DNA of 64,000 nt from Zonotrichia leucophrys gambelii (taxonomy: Eukaryota; Chordata; Aves; Passeriformes; Passerellidae), in the NCBI RefSeq assembly GCF_028769735.1, contig NW_026992303.1, positions 62,001 through 126,000 of the forward strand. Reading direction: 5' to 3'. Shown in pieces: positions 23,746 to 35,559 of this stretch. The position numbers were made by a program, and so were the translations under genes. The stretch's first letter is position 1, and each line of letters opens with the position of its first letter. The notes beneath the pieces are model-generated. The model saw nothing but the letters and a program-made list of their open reading frames with translations, was not told the origin of the DNA and made no database searches.

Positions 23746-25527
23746 TTATGGACCCCTGCGAGCCACGGTCGGTGCAGTATTTGGGTGTCAGTCCCGACGC
23801 AGCCCGGGAGGCACAAAAAGCGGCCCTGCCTTAGGCGACCCTATATAGGAGACCTGGAGAAAGGCGAAAGAGTGGGCAAAAGAGTGAGCTTCGGTGCCCT
23901 GGCGACCTCAACAAGAGAGTCCAGCTGACTGAATGCCGTCGAAATCCTGGAAAGGCTTGGAAAGGCTGCAGCGCGCTAAATCAATGACAAGTTAAAAGGT
24001 AATACAGGGACAAACGGCATATAATCCTTTTAAATGCTTTTTAGAAAAGCGGGGACTATAGACTGTTGACTTGGGAAGAGAATTCCCGAGATTGCTGCAT
24101 ATAGACTTGCAAAAACGTGCGTTGTGGGCCTGCAAGTATACGCATAATAAATCAGCGACCCTGCTGCAATGGTGGCAGCAGCCGCGGCTCAGGACGCCTG
24201 CAGGGCTGTGCCACTCCAATCTCGGCATGGGCCCAGCGGTGGGAGCGACGGCGGCCGCGGGGGGAACCGAGCAGCCACGGGGGGAGCGACCCGCGCGGCC
24301 ACGGGTGCAGAGGTGTCTGCAGTGCACGCAGCAGAGCCCAACGCGGGGGGGGTGCCCCCTCCGACACAAGCGCCGCGGGACCGGAGCCCTTTTTCCAGCG
24401 GAGCTCTTCTCCCTCTGACCCGCAGCGGGCAAGGGCTTCAGTGTGAGACCTTAACAGCCGTAATAATTGTAACTCTTGTCAACAAAAGGAAAAGATTCCT
24501 GCTGCAATTAAGAGACCAGTGATGGTAAACAAACTACACCAAAGACTATTGCGCCAGCGTTTATCACCTAAGTTAGAAGAACCCTTTTGTTTTTCTTAGA
24601 AGACACTGTGAAAGAGAAATCAGCGCAGTGAATGCGGGAGTCAAATTTCGGCCGATTTGACTCACAAGTATTCGTTGTGCTGTCTTGGGGTCACCGGTAT
24701 TGACATAGACTCTAAATACTAGAAGCATAGTCTTTAATCGGTAGAACATCAAATTCTGAAATTATGTTTTGAAAAATTTGAAAATGTTAAATTTGTGTTA
24801 AGGTAGTTGTATAAGTAAGATGTAATGAGTATGTTTTTGTGTTTTTTAAGCCTTGTTTAAATGTGGTAAAGATAAAAGCAAACACTGAATTCAAAAGAAT
24901 TTCTTTTACAGCTATACCTTAAACAACTACTTATGTTTAAGTACATTAAGTGCATTAAGTATAAAAATGCTGCAGCAAACACGTAAAGAGAAAAAAAGAA
25001 AAAGTTGTTTTAGCTTAGTGTTTTAGAATCGGGCCTGTAAGTTATATTAAATGTTATGTTTTATTTCTGTAGTAAGTTTTATTTGTTGCTGGGTAGCTTG
25101 AGTTTAATTATCTATTAAGTGCTGTTAAAATGTTGAATGCTGTTAAGGTTTTAATTTTGTTAAGTTTAGTGTTTTAGGTTTAAAATATTTGAAGTCTAGC
25201 CGCTGTTAAGTTTGAGTGGTGTTAGATAGATTTATGCTTTTACGATAGGCATTTATTTTATGACCTGTGTGCAAAGTAACACACCGGAGTTTTGGTTAAG
25301 CTTTATAGTACATAGAATTCTTTTTTATATCTGTTGTATAGCATATCTTATAATTAGTGATAGCCTTTTTGGTTTGTTTTCTTGGCTTGAATCTTTTGTA
25401 AGAGAGAAACCTTGCTAGATGAAAATACTGTTTAGTTGTTAGAATTGCCTATTTTTAAGTCGCAAAGAGTGTGACACACTTAGCCCATAGAACTTTTCTT
25501 TTTTTAAAAAAATAAAAACAGGGGAGA

Positions 25528-25885
25528 TGTTGGGAATTTAGCTGCTAGAAAATGGAAAAGTACAAAACCATGGCTAATTCCAAGTCCAGCACCTGCAAGA
25601 TAACAGTGTCCTTGGGCCTAGCTGTGGTAGGATAACAAACAGTGAAAGAGGCATGAGAAAAGAGACATGTAACCCCCCTAAGGAATGAGGAAGAGTTGAT
25701 GGTATAGTTTAACCAATAGATTGCTTAGCTTACAGAATATTCATAAGCTTATTACTTGCTGTATAAGTGTCTGATGCTCTCTTCAATAAACGGAATTTGC
25801 TTATCACTCATATTGAGTGTCTGAGTCTCCCCTCACCGACAAATGGCTCGGCCCCGACAAAGGCCCACATTTTTTCTCTGTGACA
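25528..25885 (+). mobile_element. LTR 3 of tandem element
   Basis: This 358-bp LTR is preceded by the polypurine tract GGGGAGA and followed at once by the right AAATAT duplication and arm sequence. Confidence 0.93.
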
Positions 25886-25891
25886 AAATAT
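25886..25891 (+). repeat. target-site duplication AAATAT (right)
   Basis: It matches 21199-21204. The opposite arm has a single copy at 40011-40016 (ATATTT on the plus strand), which is the unoccupied site. Confidence 0.9.
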
Positions 25892-27899
25892 CACATTAGA
25901 CAGCATCCTAATGGTGTTTATCACAGAATTACCATTTCTTATATCTTTGTCCAAAACTCTTGCTGTACGACAATCCCTGGGGAATGGTGGACATGTCAGA
26001 TGCAGCTGGGACATCCCAGAGAGCCGTGGAAAGAGCTGTGATAGTTATTAAACTGTTCAAATGTTCAACTTGTGGTTGTTGGCAAGAAACCTTTCTGTGC
26101 CACTGAGTGTCACCAGTCCCTGAGCCCAAAGGACACAAACCTGTTGAGTTGTGGTTCCCACTTCAGGAGCTGCACTTGGACCTTGGCTCTGCACAGGAGA
26201 GCTCTTCATCCCCTTTCTCTCTTTTCCTCCCTCTGGGCATGGAGGGATCTCCTGACTTCAGCCTGTGACTCGTGTGTGCAAAGAGCAAATCTGGGCAGAA
26301 TCAGGGCAGGGAGGGTTTGGGGGGACCTTGGGATCTGTGCTGGGCACAGAAGGTGTTTTCCATTGCTCTGAGACTGTCTGCTGTGGAAAGCAGATTTAAT
26401 ATCCAGCAGAGGAATGACTTTTGCATTTCATGGAGCCATGCCTTCCCCTGGCTTTGATGGCTGGCAATAAATGAACATCACTCTGTGTCTCAGGCGACTC
26501 CTTCTCCAAGGAAAGCAGGTGGGAGTTGGAGCCAAGGAGCTGAAAGCTGCAGGTGCAGCCTGGGCTGGAGGGAGCTCAGATTTGCACAAGGCTGCTCTGA
26601 GTGCCAGGGCTTGGGTGGGGGAAATGGTGGGGTGGGGTTAGGGACAGAGTCAGATTGATTGTCAGCCATGAAGGGTCTTGATTTTCATATCTACTCAAAC
26701 TGCATGAGGATGTACTTGGATTCAGTGACAATTGGAGATTTCACATATCAATGTATTAACAGGGAAAAAAACCTAAACAGGACGTAAAAAATTTATTCTC
26801 AATGTCTTTTTTAAATATAATGCATACACTTTTTATATACTACTGAGATCTGTTGAATTAACCACAAAAAATTTGAACATTAAAATAAAATTGTTCCCAG
26901 AGACTTGGCTTGTTCAGGTGTTCTGAATGGTAATGAGCCCTGGGACACTGAATTCCTGCACTGAAGAGCTGAAGGCTGAACAAGCCTCTGCAGCAGGAAA
27001 ATTCAGCAGCAGCCTCCAAAGTGCTGAGGATGTCAGCAGCCCCCACTGAGGCCATGCCTGCCCAGAGACTGTGGGGAAATGGGCAGACAAGGAGAGCGTC
27101 CCTGGGGCTGGGGCAGCACAACTCAGAGGCAGCAGCGGCTTCAGCTGGGAAATGGAGTGTGGAATGTGGCTGGGAAAACCCTGCCGGGGTGTGCCAAGCA
27201 GGACACACAAGCCTGACCCCCATTCCACAAACAACTCTCTCAATGAGATATTTAAAAAGAATTACAGATGTTTGTGTTCTCTGAATTGGACACACTGGAG
27301 AAATACCAAGAAGAGAATCTCAGGAGCTCAAAACAACAAAACAGACTTTACTGGCAACTTTAGAAAATTAGAGAAACTTGACAAATAGTTTAATATAGCA
27401 TTCAATCAATCAAGAAAACATTTTGCATTAACTTGGCCCATTCAACTTGACAAAGTCTAAGCCTGTTTAATGGAATGTTAATCAAAATTTGCAAGAGCAG
27501 GGAATTAGAAGAAGACACAGAAGGAGAGAAAGAAACAAAAAAATTAGAGAAGCACACACACAGCTACTAAACCCTGGAGTTCAGCTGTGTTCTGATGGAA
27601 ATTCCAAGAGGAGGTAGGGTCAAGATGTGTGCTTGCCTTGTGGTCAGCCTTCAATACCCCTTGGTCTTCCTGGGCCCTTCCCCCAGGTGGGACTTGGGCT
27701 CATTTGGTCCCTCAGGAGCTGGGCTGGGGGCTGCAGAGGTGGCTGTGGAGCATTGCCTGTGCTGTGCCAGGGACTGGCAGCCACTGCTGGGCTGGGATAG
27801 AGGCTCTGGGGGGATTGGGGTTCCAGGGCAGGGCAAGGCTGGACCTGCCCCTTCCTCGCCCACACATGAAATGTTTTGATCCAACAATCTCCTCCAGTC

Positions 27900-28405
27900 T
27901 GTCACAATTGGGAATAGGAAGGAAAGCACAGTCCCCAGTGTTTGGAAGGCAGGTGAGAGCCTCACTAGGCCAAGGCCAGACAGACTTGCCAGTAATGGCA
28001 GATTCTGTCTGGGATCAGTATTTGGATATAGGGAATTTTGCGGGTGGAACCCCAATCTCAGCCATGGGCACCTGGAGAAGCAGGATAGTTCTTTCCCATA
28101 GGAAGGAAAGCATGGAGCCTTCCCAGGGGTTTTCGGGATAGAAGAGAGGTGATCCTTGTGAAACCATTGCCAGCCAGACATGTCCTGGCAATATTCCTTT
28201 TGGAACAATCCCTAGATATAAGGAAGTTTGGAGGTAAAATCCCAATTGTGGCCATGGGTGCCTGGAGGAGAAGACGAGTTCTTTTCCACAGAAGGGAAAG
28301 TATGGAGCCCCAGTGTTTCAATAGCAGAAGAGGCCCTCAAAATGCCAAGGTCAGCTGGATCAGTCAGGTGGCCCCTGGGAGGCCAAACCAGGCAGACCTG
28401 CTCCG
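27900..28405 (+). repeat. ~185-bp satellite, left-arm copy
   Basis: About two and a half units contain the phrases TTTGGATATA, CCATGGGCACCTGGAG, TAGGAAGGAAAGCA and CAGTGTTT.GAAGGCAG. The TTGGATATA-like phrase recurs after about 190 bp. It is the same family and orientation as 60440-61790 and inverted to 34740-35555. Confidence 0.8.
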
Positions 28406-28419
28406 TGTTCCCTTGGTAT

Positions 28420-29270
28420 TGTGGGGCCTCACAGTGTCACAATGGTGCCTTGGATCCATGATGCCCCACAGTGCCATAAATGTGACTTGTTTCTACGGGG
28501 TCCTACAGTGTCACAGTGGCCCCCAGGTTCCAGAAGGACCTGCAGTGTCACAATGGTCCCAAAGGTTCCATGAGCCTTGCGTGTCACAATGGTCTCCATG
28601 GTTCCCCAGTCCCCACAGTGTCACATGACTCCTATATTCCATGTGCCCTGCAATGTCACAATGGACCTTTAGACCCTGGGGGTTTGCAGTGTCACAAAAG
28701 TCTCCTTTGGCTCCACAGTGTCACAATGGACTGTTGATGACAGGAGTCCCCTCTGTGTCACCCTGGATCTTTGGTTCCATGCAGCCCTGCAGTGTCACGG
28801 TGAACCCTTGGAACCATGAGGTTGTGAAGCGCCTTATTGGTCTCTCCATGGTTCCATGAGGCCTTGCAATGTCACAATGGACCTTTGGCTCCATGGGGTC
28901 TCACAGTGTCACAAAGGTCTTTTGGTTCCATGACACCCCAAAGCGTCACAATGGTCTCCATCATTCCATGAGGCCTCATGGTGTCACAAAGGACCCTTGG
29001 TTTGATGGGGCCTCTCAGTGTCACAATGATCCCTACATTCCATGGAGCCAAACAGCGTCAGTACAGTCCCCTTGGCTCAATGAGGCCCAGCAATGTCACA
29101 GTGCTCTCCATGATTCCATGAGGCCCCAGAGTGTCACAATGGTCCCTTGGTCTCACAGGACCCCACCTTGTCACAATGGTCCCTTGGTCTCACAATGCCC
29201 TACAGTGTCACAATGGTCACTTGGTCTCACAGGGTCCACAGTGTCACAATGGTCCCTTGGTTCCACGGCT
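28420..29270 (+). repeat. ~37-43-bp tandem repeat (GTGTCACAATGG family)
   Basis: Units of the form CAGTGTCACAATGGTCCCTT followed by GGTTCCATGAGGCC recur every 36-43 bp; the last four are 36-37 bp apart. The repeat opens long frames rich in CHNG and SQWS, but these follow the repeat, not a gene. Related arrays lie at 33455-34665 and 46015-46325 (inverted) and 61790-62900 (same orientation). Confidence 0.9.
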
Positions 29271-29649
29271 CTGTGCTGCTGCATTCCTCCCTCCCCTTCT
29301 CAGGCCGCCCTTCCAGCTGAGAAATGCTCCTTGGGTGCCTCAGCCTTGGCCAACAGCCCCTGGGCTCAGCTCCTCTGCAGCTCATCACAAACACTGTCTG
29401 CTCCAGGCACTGCTGCTGCCCAACCAGCTCCTGCTTTCTGTAGGAGCAGCCCTGGGAACTGTTTTTTTCTCTCAGTAGCACAACATCCCTGTTCCCACCA
29501 TGCCAAAGAAAGCTGCTGATGCTGAGTGTGGCCAGGATGAACCATTGCTGGGACTGAAGCCCCTCTCTTGCGGCCCTACAAACAGCGCTCCAAAAGGAGC
29601 CCTTGGAGCTCTCCTGGGCCAGCGACTCCCTCTGAGTGGGGCCTCTACC

Positions 29650-30060
29650 AGCCGGGAACTCTGTGATGTCAAAAAGTCACCAAGTAATGTCATTGTCTGT
29701 TCTGTGGTGTCACAGCCAGCTCTGTGTTGTCACAAAATCCTGTCTGTAGTGTCCTACTGGTGTCCTACTCTGTAATGTCACAGCACACACTTTGACCTTA
29801 CAGGTGTCTCTATGATGTCATGCAGCCATGCCATGATGTCACAGCCTGCTCTGTGATGTCACAGAATCCCCTCTATGATGCTGTAGCTGCCCAATGACCT
29901 CACACAACAAACTCTGTGATGTCATAGCCCAATCTGTGACCTCACACAGCCCACTCTGGCCTGCCACACAGCCCCTTGCTGACATCCCAGCTGCTCTGTG
30001 CCTCTATGACACAGCCACAGAGGTGCTGCTGTGACACAGCCCCCTCTGGGACATCCCACA
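29650..30060 (+). repeat. TGATGTCA short-unit satellite, left arm
   Basis: TGTGATGTCACAG-type phrases, each close to a perfect palindrome (TGTGATGTCACA), recur at irregular 20-40 bp spacing. Its inverted partner is 36380-37030; a third array is at 43610-43825. Confidence 0.85.
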
Positions 30061-30069
30061 GCCCCTGCC

Positions 30070-30945
30070 AGTGCTGAGCCCCTGTGAGCTCTGTCTGTGC
30101 CCTGCTGGTGTCCCTGAGAGGCCCTGGCAGTGCCCCAGCCCTGCTGGGCTGTGCACAGGAGCTGCTCCTGGCCAGAGCTGTCTCTCTGCAGCGCTGCCCT
30201 TGCCAGGAGCTGCCTCTGGGCCAGGAGCCCGGCCCAGCTCAGCAGCACAGACACAGCACAGGGACTTCAATGACCCTCTGGGGCTTTGGTGCTGTTTGCA
30301 TCAGACTCAGTACCTCCGAGTGTGCTCAAAAATTTCTGAAGAATTCCAAAAGTAATTGAAACACTGAAATTTCTCATAACATAAACAGATTCATCTGAAG
30401 GACAGGACTGAGAAAGTCTCCCCAGGTTCCAGGTAGAGGAGAGCACTGGTGGCAGTGATGGCAGCAGGGGACAAGCAAGGGAAAGGTGACTCTGATCCTG
30501 AGCAAAACTGTGCCTCTGTCTCTGCAGGCTGTCGGCATCCCCTGGCTGCCCCACCTGGCTGGGCCCTTCCTTTGCTGACAACTCTGCCTCCTGCCTGCCC
30601 CTGCCTGCCCACACAGAGCCTTGGGCTGGTCCAGGCTCCTTCTAGGGGATGTGCTGCACCACAGCCCTGCCCTGGTAGGGAAATTCCTTTCTGCTGCTGC
30701 CCAGGCTGGGCCTCCCCAGCTGCCCTTGGTGCTATTATGTCTTCTTCAGGCTCATTCCTACTATAAAAAAAAAGCTCCAGCCTCTCTGAAACCACCCTCC
30801 CATCCCTCCCAGGCTACTCCTATTCTACCCTCAGTCTCCACACCCCTGAGCCCAGAGCCATCACCTTCTACCAGCTGGTTTTGTGATGAGGCCTCCAAAG
30901 CCCCATCCTGGGAGATTTTTGTGTCTTCTCCAAGGTCTGAGAAAA
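30070..30945 (+). repeat. repeat module R, copy 1
   Basis: This ~0.8-kb segment contains CAGCACAGACACAGCACA near 30250, the A/T-rich AATTTCTGAAGAATTC stretch, and the GGTAGAGGAGAGCACTGG and GCCTTGGGCTGGTCCAGG parts. Copies: 35560-36345 (inverted), 49860-50638 plus 59934-60400 (same orientation), 63240-63990 (inverted). It is non-coding as far as I can see and is always linked to the satellites, so it looks like part of a higher-order repeat. Confidence 0.8.
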
Positions 30946-32530
30946 TGGAAAAATAGTGATCAAAGTTATTTTCTCTACAATCTTGCAATGACAGAACAGG
31001 GGCCAATATCTCTAAACTGAATGAGGGTGGATTTATATATCTTAGAAGGAGGAAATAATTTACAAGTATGAGGGTGGCTCGAAACTGCAGCTGATTTTCC
31101 AGAGAAGTGGATTCCCCATCCCAGGAATTGTCCAAGAGCAGGAACTTTATGCAACCTGACCCAGTGAAACCCTCTCATCCCCAGGGACAGAATTCCTGTA
31201 GTGTGGGTTCTCTGATGTGCTGAGTGCCCCCACAAGGCTTCTGGCCAGAATGTCTGCTGAGGGCAGCCAGGCTGCTGCAGGGGCAGTGACCTCACAGCCA
31301 TCACCATGGCAGCCCTGTCCCCTGGGCCTGGCTCTCTCCTTTTCTCTGCCCCTGCCTTGGCTCTGCTGGCATGAAGAGTTTTGTCATTAATATCTTGTCC
31401 CCAAGGTGCTGGGGCCAATGGCTTCCCAGTCAGGCTCCTGGAGCAGAAGTGGCTTTTCAGAGCCCAGCCAGGAATGAGCCCTAAGGCAGCAACTCTGCAG
31501 TGGTGGCCACCAGGCCGGGCTGCCAAGGGAGACTCTGGCCATGGCCTGCAAGCAGCTGCTGCTGCTAAGGTGCCTTTGATGCCTCAGGCTCTCCCTGGCA
31601 CAGCTCCCAGCATGGCACTCTGCCCTTGTGCCTGAGCCCTTCCCTGTACTGAGGCTGGCCTGGGGCTTTTCCTGCAGAGGGACCTGCCTTGCTCATGGCA
31701 CAGGAAAGGCAGTTCCTGCTGGAGCAGGAGGCTCTGCCTGCCATGGCCTCCAACAACTCCAGCAAGGCCCTGTTGAATTCAAAACTGCTTCCTAGAGCAT
31801 TATATTCTAATAATTGTTATAGCTCCTGAACTGTGGAGTAAATGAATGTAGTTAAGGTCTTTCTTCTAATCATGAGTAGAATCAATTAGAGGAATATTTA
31901 TATAAATCTATTGGGTATCCCATCATTAATTCTGAGGGACAAATTGGGTTAAAGTTTCAATTCCACCTCTCCAATCCTTTACACCTTTGAAAAATTCTGG
32001 GGCTGGGACTGGATCCAGCTACTCCCAGTCTCCTCTCTTTGAAGGAATTTTAGAAGTCTAGGGGCCCTGCAGGGGTTTGAGGAACCATGGTGGCTGTTGG
32101 GTGTCATTTCTCCACTTCATGATTTAGCAGGAGTTTTTACAATAAAGAAATGAAGCTTTTGCCTGAAGCTCCCTCTGTGCCCATGACAGGAACCCCTGTG
32201 AGTGTCTGGGCCATGCTGGGTCTTTGGCAGCCTGGGGACTCCTGGGGTGTCACCATGGAGCCCCCGTAAGTGCCTGTAACAGACTGGTGCCTTTGCAGCC
32301 CAAGGTGCCCTGGGATGTCACCATGGAATGGTTGCGACTGCTTCAGACCACAGGGCTCTTTAGCATCCCAGAAAACCCTGGGAGGTCTCCATAGAGCCCC
32401 TGTCTGTGCCTGTGACATTCCAGCTCTGGAACAGCCTGGAGACTCTTGGAAAGTCCCCATGGAACCAGTCTGAGGGCCTGTGACAAATCTGATCCTTAGC
32501 AGGCAGCCATCACCAAGACCCTGTTGCTAT
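30946..32530. other. central spacer of the inverted repeat, unassigned part
   Basis: No gene is recognisable. It has single-copy appearance within the window: I find no inverted partner. A/T-rich stretch 31790-31960; C/T-rich elsewhere. Short CATGG-centred phrases recur near 32250-32460 (CACCATGGA, CTCCATAGAG, CCCATGGAACC) and may be a decayed minisatellite. Confidence 0.4.
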
Positions 32531-32535
32531 GGTCA

Positions 32536-32669
32536 GTTTCCATGGCAACCATCAACAGCCCACTGTTGCTATGGTCAGTCCCTTGGCAGCTCCATGGAGA
32601 TTCCATGACGGGGGTGGTTGCCATGGACACCAGCTCAGGCCTGCAGCTAGAGCCCGTTGCCATGGCAAC
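32536..32669. promoter_or_regulatory. RFX X-box-like motifs in the spacer
   Basis: A perfect palindromic X-box GTTGCCATGGCAAC is at 32656-32669 and GTTTCCATGGCAAC at 32536-32549. GTTGCTATGG and GGTTGCCATGGACACC variants lie between. It resembles the cluster at 17283-17710. No transcription unit is evident, so regulatory action is speculative. Confidence 0.4.
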
Positions 32670-32699
32670 CATTGGCAGTCCCATCCCCAGGCTCATGGG

Positions 32700-32960
32700 A
32701 TCCCAGAACCACAGAATTGGCTGAGCTGGGAGGGACCCAGCAGGATCCTCCAGTCCAACTGCTGGCCCTGCACAGGACACCCAAACAATGCCAGCCTGGG
32801 CCTGGCAGCGCTGTCCAAACGCTGCTGCAGCTCAGAGAGCCCTGGAGCTGGGACCCTTCCCTGGGGAGCCTGGGCAGGGCCCCAGCAGCCTCTGGGCAAA
32901 AACCTTTTCCTGACATCCAACCTGAGCCTGCCCCAACTCAGCTGCTGCTCCTGGCTGGGA
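32700..32960 (-). repeat. CR1 LINE 3' fragment
   Basis: It starts with an inverted CR1 terminus (ATCCCAGAACCACAGAATTG), then CCTCCAGTCCAACTGCTGGC and, near 32900, CTTTTCCTGACATCCAACCT, the inverted form of common CR1 3' UTR phrases. Confidence 0.65.
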
Positions 32961-33254
32961 GCCCTGGCTGGGCCGGGCCGGCGCCCCCTGCGCTGCGGCT
33001 GCTGCTGCTGCCAGAGCCGGGCGGGACTCGGAGACAGGGAACGGACACGGGGGACAGCAAAGGCCTGGCAGCTGCAGGGATGGTGGCGCTGGGGCCGGGG
33101 CCAGTACAGAGCTTCAGCCCGCAGTTAACCCCAAGGGAAAAGCGGGGAAAGGCTCCATTTCAGCCTTTCTTTACATGTCGCTGTGAAGGGACCGAAATGA
33201 AAGGAGAACAAGCAGGGCCTGACTCTTTCTCCTTTGGAAGGAGCCCCAGGCCTG

Positions 33255-33420
33255 GGGCTGTGAGGGGCCATGAGGGGCCCTGAGGGGCCGTGAGGGGCCA
33301 TGAGGGGCTGTGAGGGGCTGTGAGGGACCATGAGGGGCTTTGAGGGGCCATCAGTCATGAGGGGCCATGAAGGGCTTTGAGGGGCCATGACGGGCCATGG
33401 GGAACTCAGAGAGGCCATAG
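33255..33420 (+). repeat. 10-bp minisatellite (CCATGAGGGG)n
   Basis: About fifteen tandem decamers of the type GGGGCCATGA or GGGGCTGTGA occur with few interruptions. It leads directly into the ~40-bp repeat array and may have seeded it, since CCATGAGG also occurs in that unit. Confidence 0.9.
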
Positions 33421-33454
33421 GGGTCTGTGAGGGGCTGTGGGAGCCCTACCCCCT

Positions 33455-34665
33455 TATGGAAACAAGGGTCCATTGTGACACTGCAGAACCAAGGAGATCA
33501 TTGTTGACAGTACAGAACCTCATGGAACCAAGGGTCCATTGTGACACTGTGGAACCAAGGAGTCTGTTGTTGGCGGTACAAAAGCTCATGGAACCGAAAG
33601 TCCATTGTGACATTGTGGGGCCTCATGGAACCATGGAGACCATTATGACACTTCAGGACCTATGCCCCTTCAGGACCTACGGAAGGGGCCACTGTGACAC
33701 TGCAGAGCCTTGTATAACCAAGGGGCCATTGTAGCATGGCAGGGCTTCATGGAATCAAGGGGATCACAGTGACACCCTGGGACTCCATAAGGGGCTGTGG
33801 GGCTCCATGAGACCTAAGGGCCATCCTGACTGTGGAATTAAGGACACCATTGTTACACTACAGAGCATCATGGAACAAAGGAGGCCATTGTGAACCAGTG
33901 GGGGAACCCGCTGAGACCATTGGGACACTTCAAGGGCCGTTGTGGAACTGCAGGGCATCGAGGAACCAATGAGACCATTGTGACATGGCACGGCCTCATG
34001 GGAGCAAGGGGTTGTTGTGACACTATGGGGACTTGTAGAGCTGAGGGGCCCTAGTGACCCTGTGTGGCACCATGGAACCAAGGAGAGCACTGTGACACTT
34101 CAGGGCTCTGTGGAACTGAGAACTCGTGTGACAGTGAGGAGCCCAATGGAACCAAAGGCCCATTCTGTACTTCAGGGGTTCACAGAACCAAGGAGCCATT
34201 GTGATACTGCAGAACCAAAAGAGACCATTGTTACACTGAGGGGCTTCATGGAACCAAAGAGACCATTCTGACACTCCGAGTCCCCATGGAACCAAGGGGC
34301 CATTGTGACATTGCAGGTCCCCATAGAAGCAAGAAGCCAGTGTGACACATCCAGGCCTGGTGGAACCAAGGGGCCATTATGACCCTGGGGAACCCAATAG
34401 AACCAAGGGGCCATTTTGAGACTGTGACCTCATGGAACCAATGGGCCATTGTGGCATTGCGTAGTCCCATGGAAACAAGGAAACCATTTGGAGACTGCAA
34501 GGTCTCATGGAAGCAAGGGGCCACTGTGCCACTGTGAAGCCAAGGAGACCATTGTTATATCACTGGGCCTCATGGAAACAAAGATCTGTTCTGATCCTAC
34601 AGGGCCTCATGGAACCAAGGGGCTGTTGTGATGCTGCAGGGCCCCAAGGATCCAAGAACATGGAA
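33455..34665 (-). repeat. ~37-43-bp tandem repeat, inverted array
   Basis: Units read CCATTGTGACACTGCAGGGC then CTCATGGAACCAAGGGG on the plus strand, the reverse complement of 28420-29270. Spacing is mostly 36-43 bp, with some double steps near 67 bp. There are about thirty diverged units. Confidence 0.9.
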
Positions 34666-34739
34666 CAGGTCTGGGTGGCTGGGCCTCCTGGGGACTGCCT
34701 GACTGGCCCAGCTGGCCTTGGCATGTTGAGGGTTGCTTC

Positions 34740-35555
34740 TCATCAGCCCGTGAAACCCTGGAGTTCTGTGCTCTCCTTCCTGTGGGAAAGAACTGTCCTT
34801 CTCCTCCATGGGTTCATGGCCGAAATTGGGATTCCTCCTCCAGGTTTGATTATATCCAAGGATTGTTCCCATATGAAACTTGCCAGGACAGACAGCTCTG
34901 GCTTGCCTTGTGTTCTTGGGGCCCCCCTTTCATCTGCCTTCAAAACACTAGGGGCCTGTGCTTTTCTTCCCATGGAAAAAGACGTCTGTCAAGTCCAGGC
35001 ATGGCCAAAATTGAGAATCCACCTTCAAAATTCCTTATATCCAAGGATAGCTCCCAGACAAAAGCTGCCTGGACTGTCCAGGTTCCCTTGGCTTCCTGAG
35101 GACCAGCTCTCATCTGCCTTTGAAACACTGGGGCTCTGTACTTTCCTTCCCGTGGAAAAGAACTGTCCTTCTTGTCCTGATGCCCATAGACAAAAGTGGG
35201 GTTTGGCCTCCCAAATTCTGTCTGTCCAAGGATTCTTCCCTGACAACAGGTCTGGCAGGCCTTGCCTCCTTGGGGCTGCGTCTAAACAGCCTTTGAAACA
35301 CTGGGACTCCACCCTTTCCTTCCTATGGAGAACTGTCATTCCAGTCCAGGAACCCATGGCTGAAATGGAATTCCACCCTCAAAACTCCCCATATATCCAA
35401 AGACTGCTTTCAGACAACAGCTGCAAGGGCTACAGGTCTGTCTTGCCTTGGCCTCTGGTGGCTGCTTCTCATCTGCCTTCAAACCCTGGGGTTCTGTGGT
35501 TTCTTTTCTATAGAAAAAAACTGCCCGTCCTGTCCAGGAGCTCTTGGCCTCAGGC
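34740..35555 (-). repeat. ~185-bp satellite, inverted array
   Basis: The phrase TATATCCAAGGAT recurs near 34850, 35036, 35219 and 35391, giving 172-186 bp units. Each unit contains AAGAACTGTCCTTCT, CCATGG and CATCTGCCTT.AAACACT. It is the reverse complement of the family at 60440-61790. Confidence 0.85.
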
Positions 35556-35559
35556 ACTT

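Larger units (their letters stand above)
21205..25885 (+). mobile_element. tandem three-LTR non-autonomous retroelement
   Basis: Three 358-bp LTRs (21205-21562, 23366-23723, 25528-25885) separate two internal regions of 1803 and 1804 bp. Only the outer ends carry the 6-bp duplication AAATAT, so the whole array occupies one insertion site. Each internal unit begins two bases after an LTR with a primer-binding site and ends with a polypurine tract. Neither encodes gag, pro, pol or env; the open frames are short, and the last ~1.2 kb of each unit is A/T-rich and non-coding. Mobility would need proteins from another element. The tandem structure is best explained by LTR-LTR unequal recombination between two copies, because an insertion into an LTR would leave its own duplication. 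Confidence 0.92.
18935..30945 (+). repeat. left arm of large interrupted inverted repeat
   Basis: Read in reverse complement, blocks of this arm recur at 35560-42290: 19361-21204 pairs with about 40010-41853, 25886-26640 with 39200-40020, 26640-27300 with 38580-39290, 27595-27900 with 37580-37905, 29650-30945 with 35560-36800. Similarity is high but imperfect by eye, with small insertions and deletions throughout. The 4.68-kb LTR array at 21205-25885 interrupts this arm only. Sub-blocks also recur within the arm (18950-19330 resembles 26640-26960). Open frames in the arms are scattered and uncorrelated between copies, so I see no gene. Confidence 0.85.

Noticed and set aside
28869..29519. Repetitive frame rich in CHNG/SQWS (and similar frames at 61886 and 62627)
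   Set aside because: The pattern follows the ~40-bp DNA repeat, appears in several frames and both strands, and there is no conserved start.
28420..30060. CRISPR-like direct repeats
   Set aside because: Unit and spacer are not distinct, the repeats diverge gradually, and the window is vertebrate nuclear DNA.
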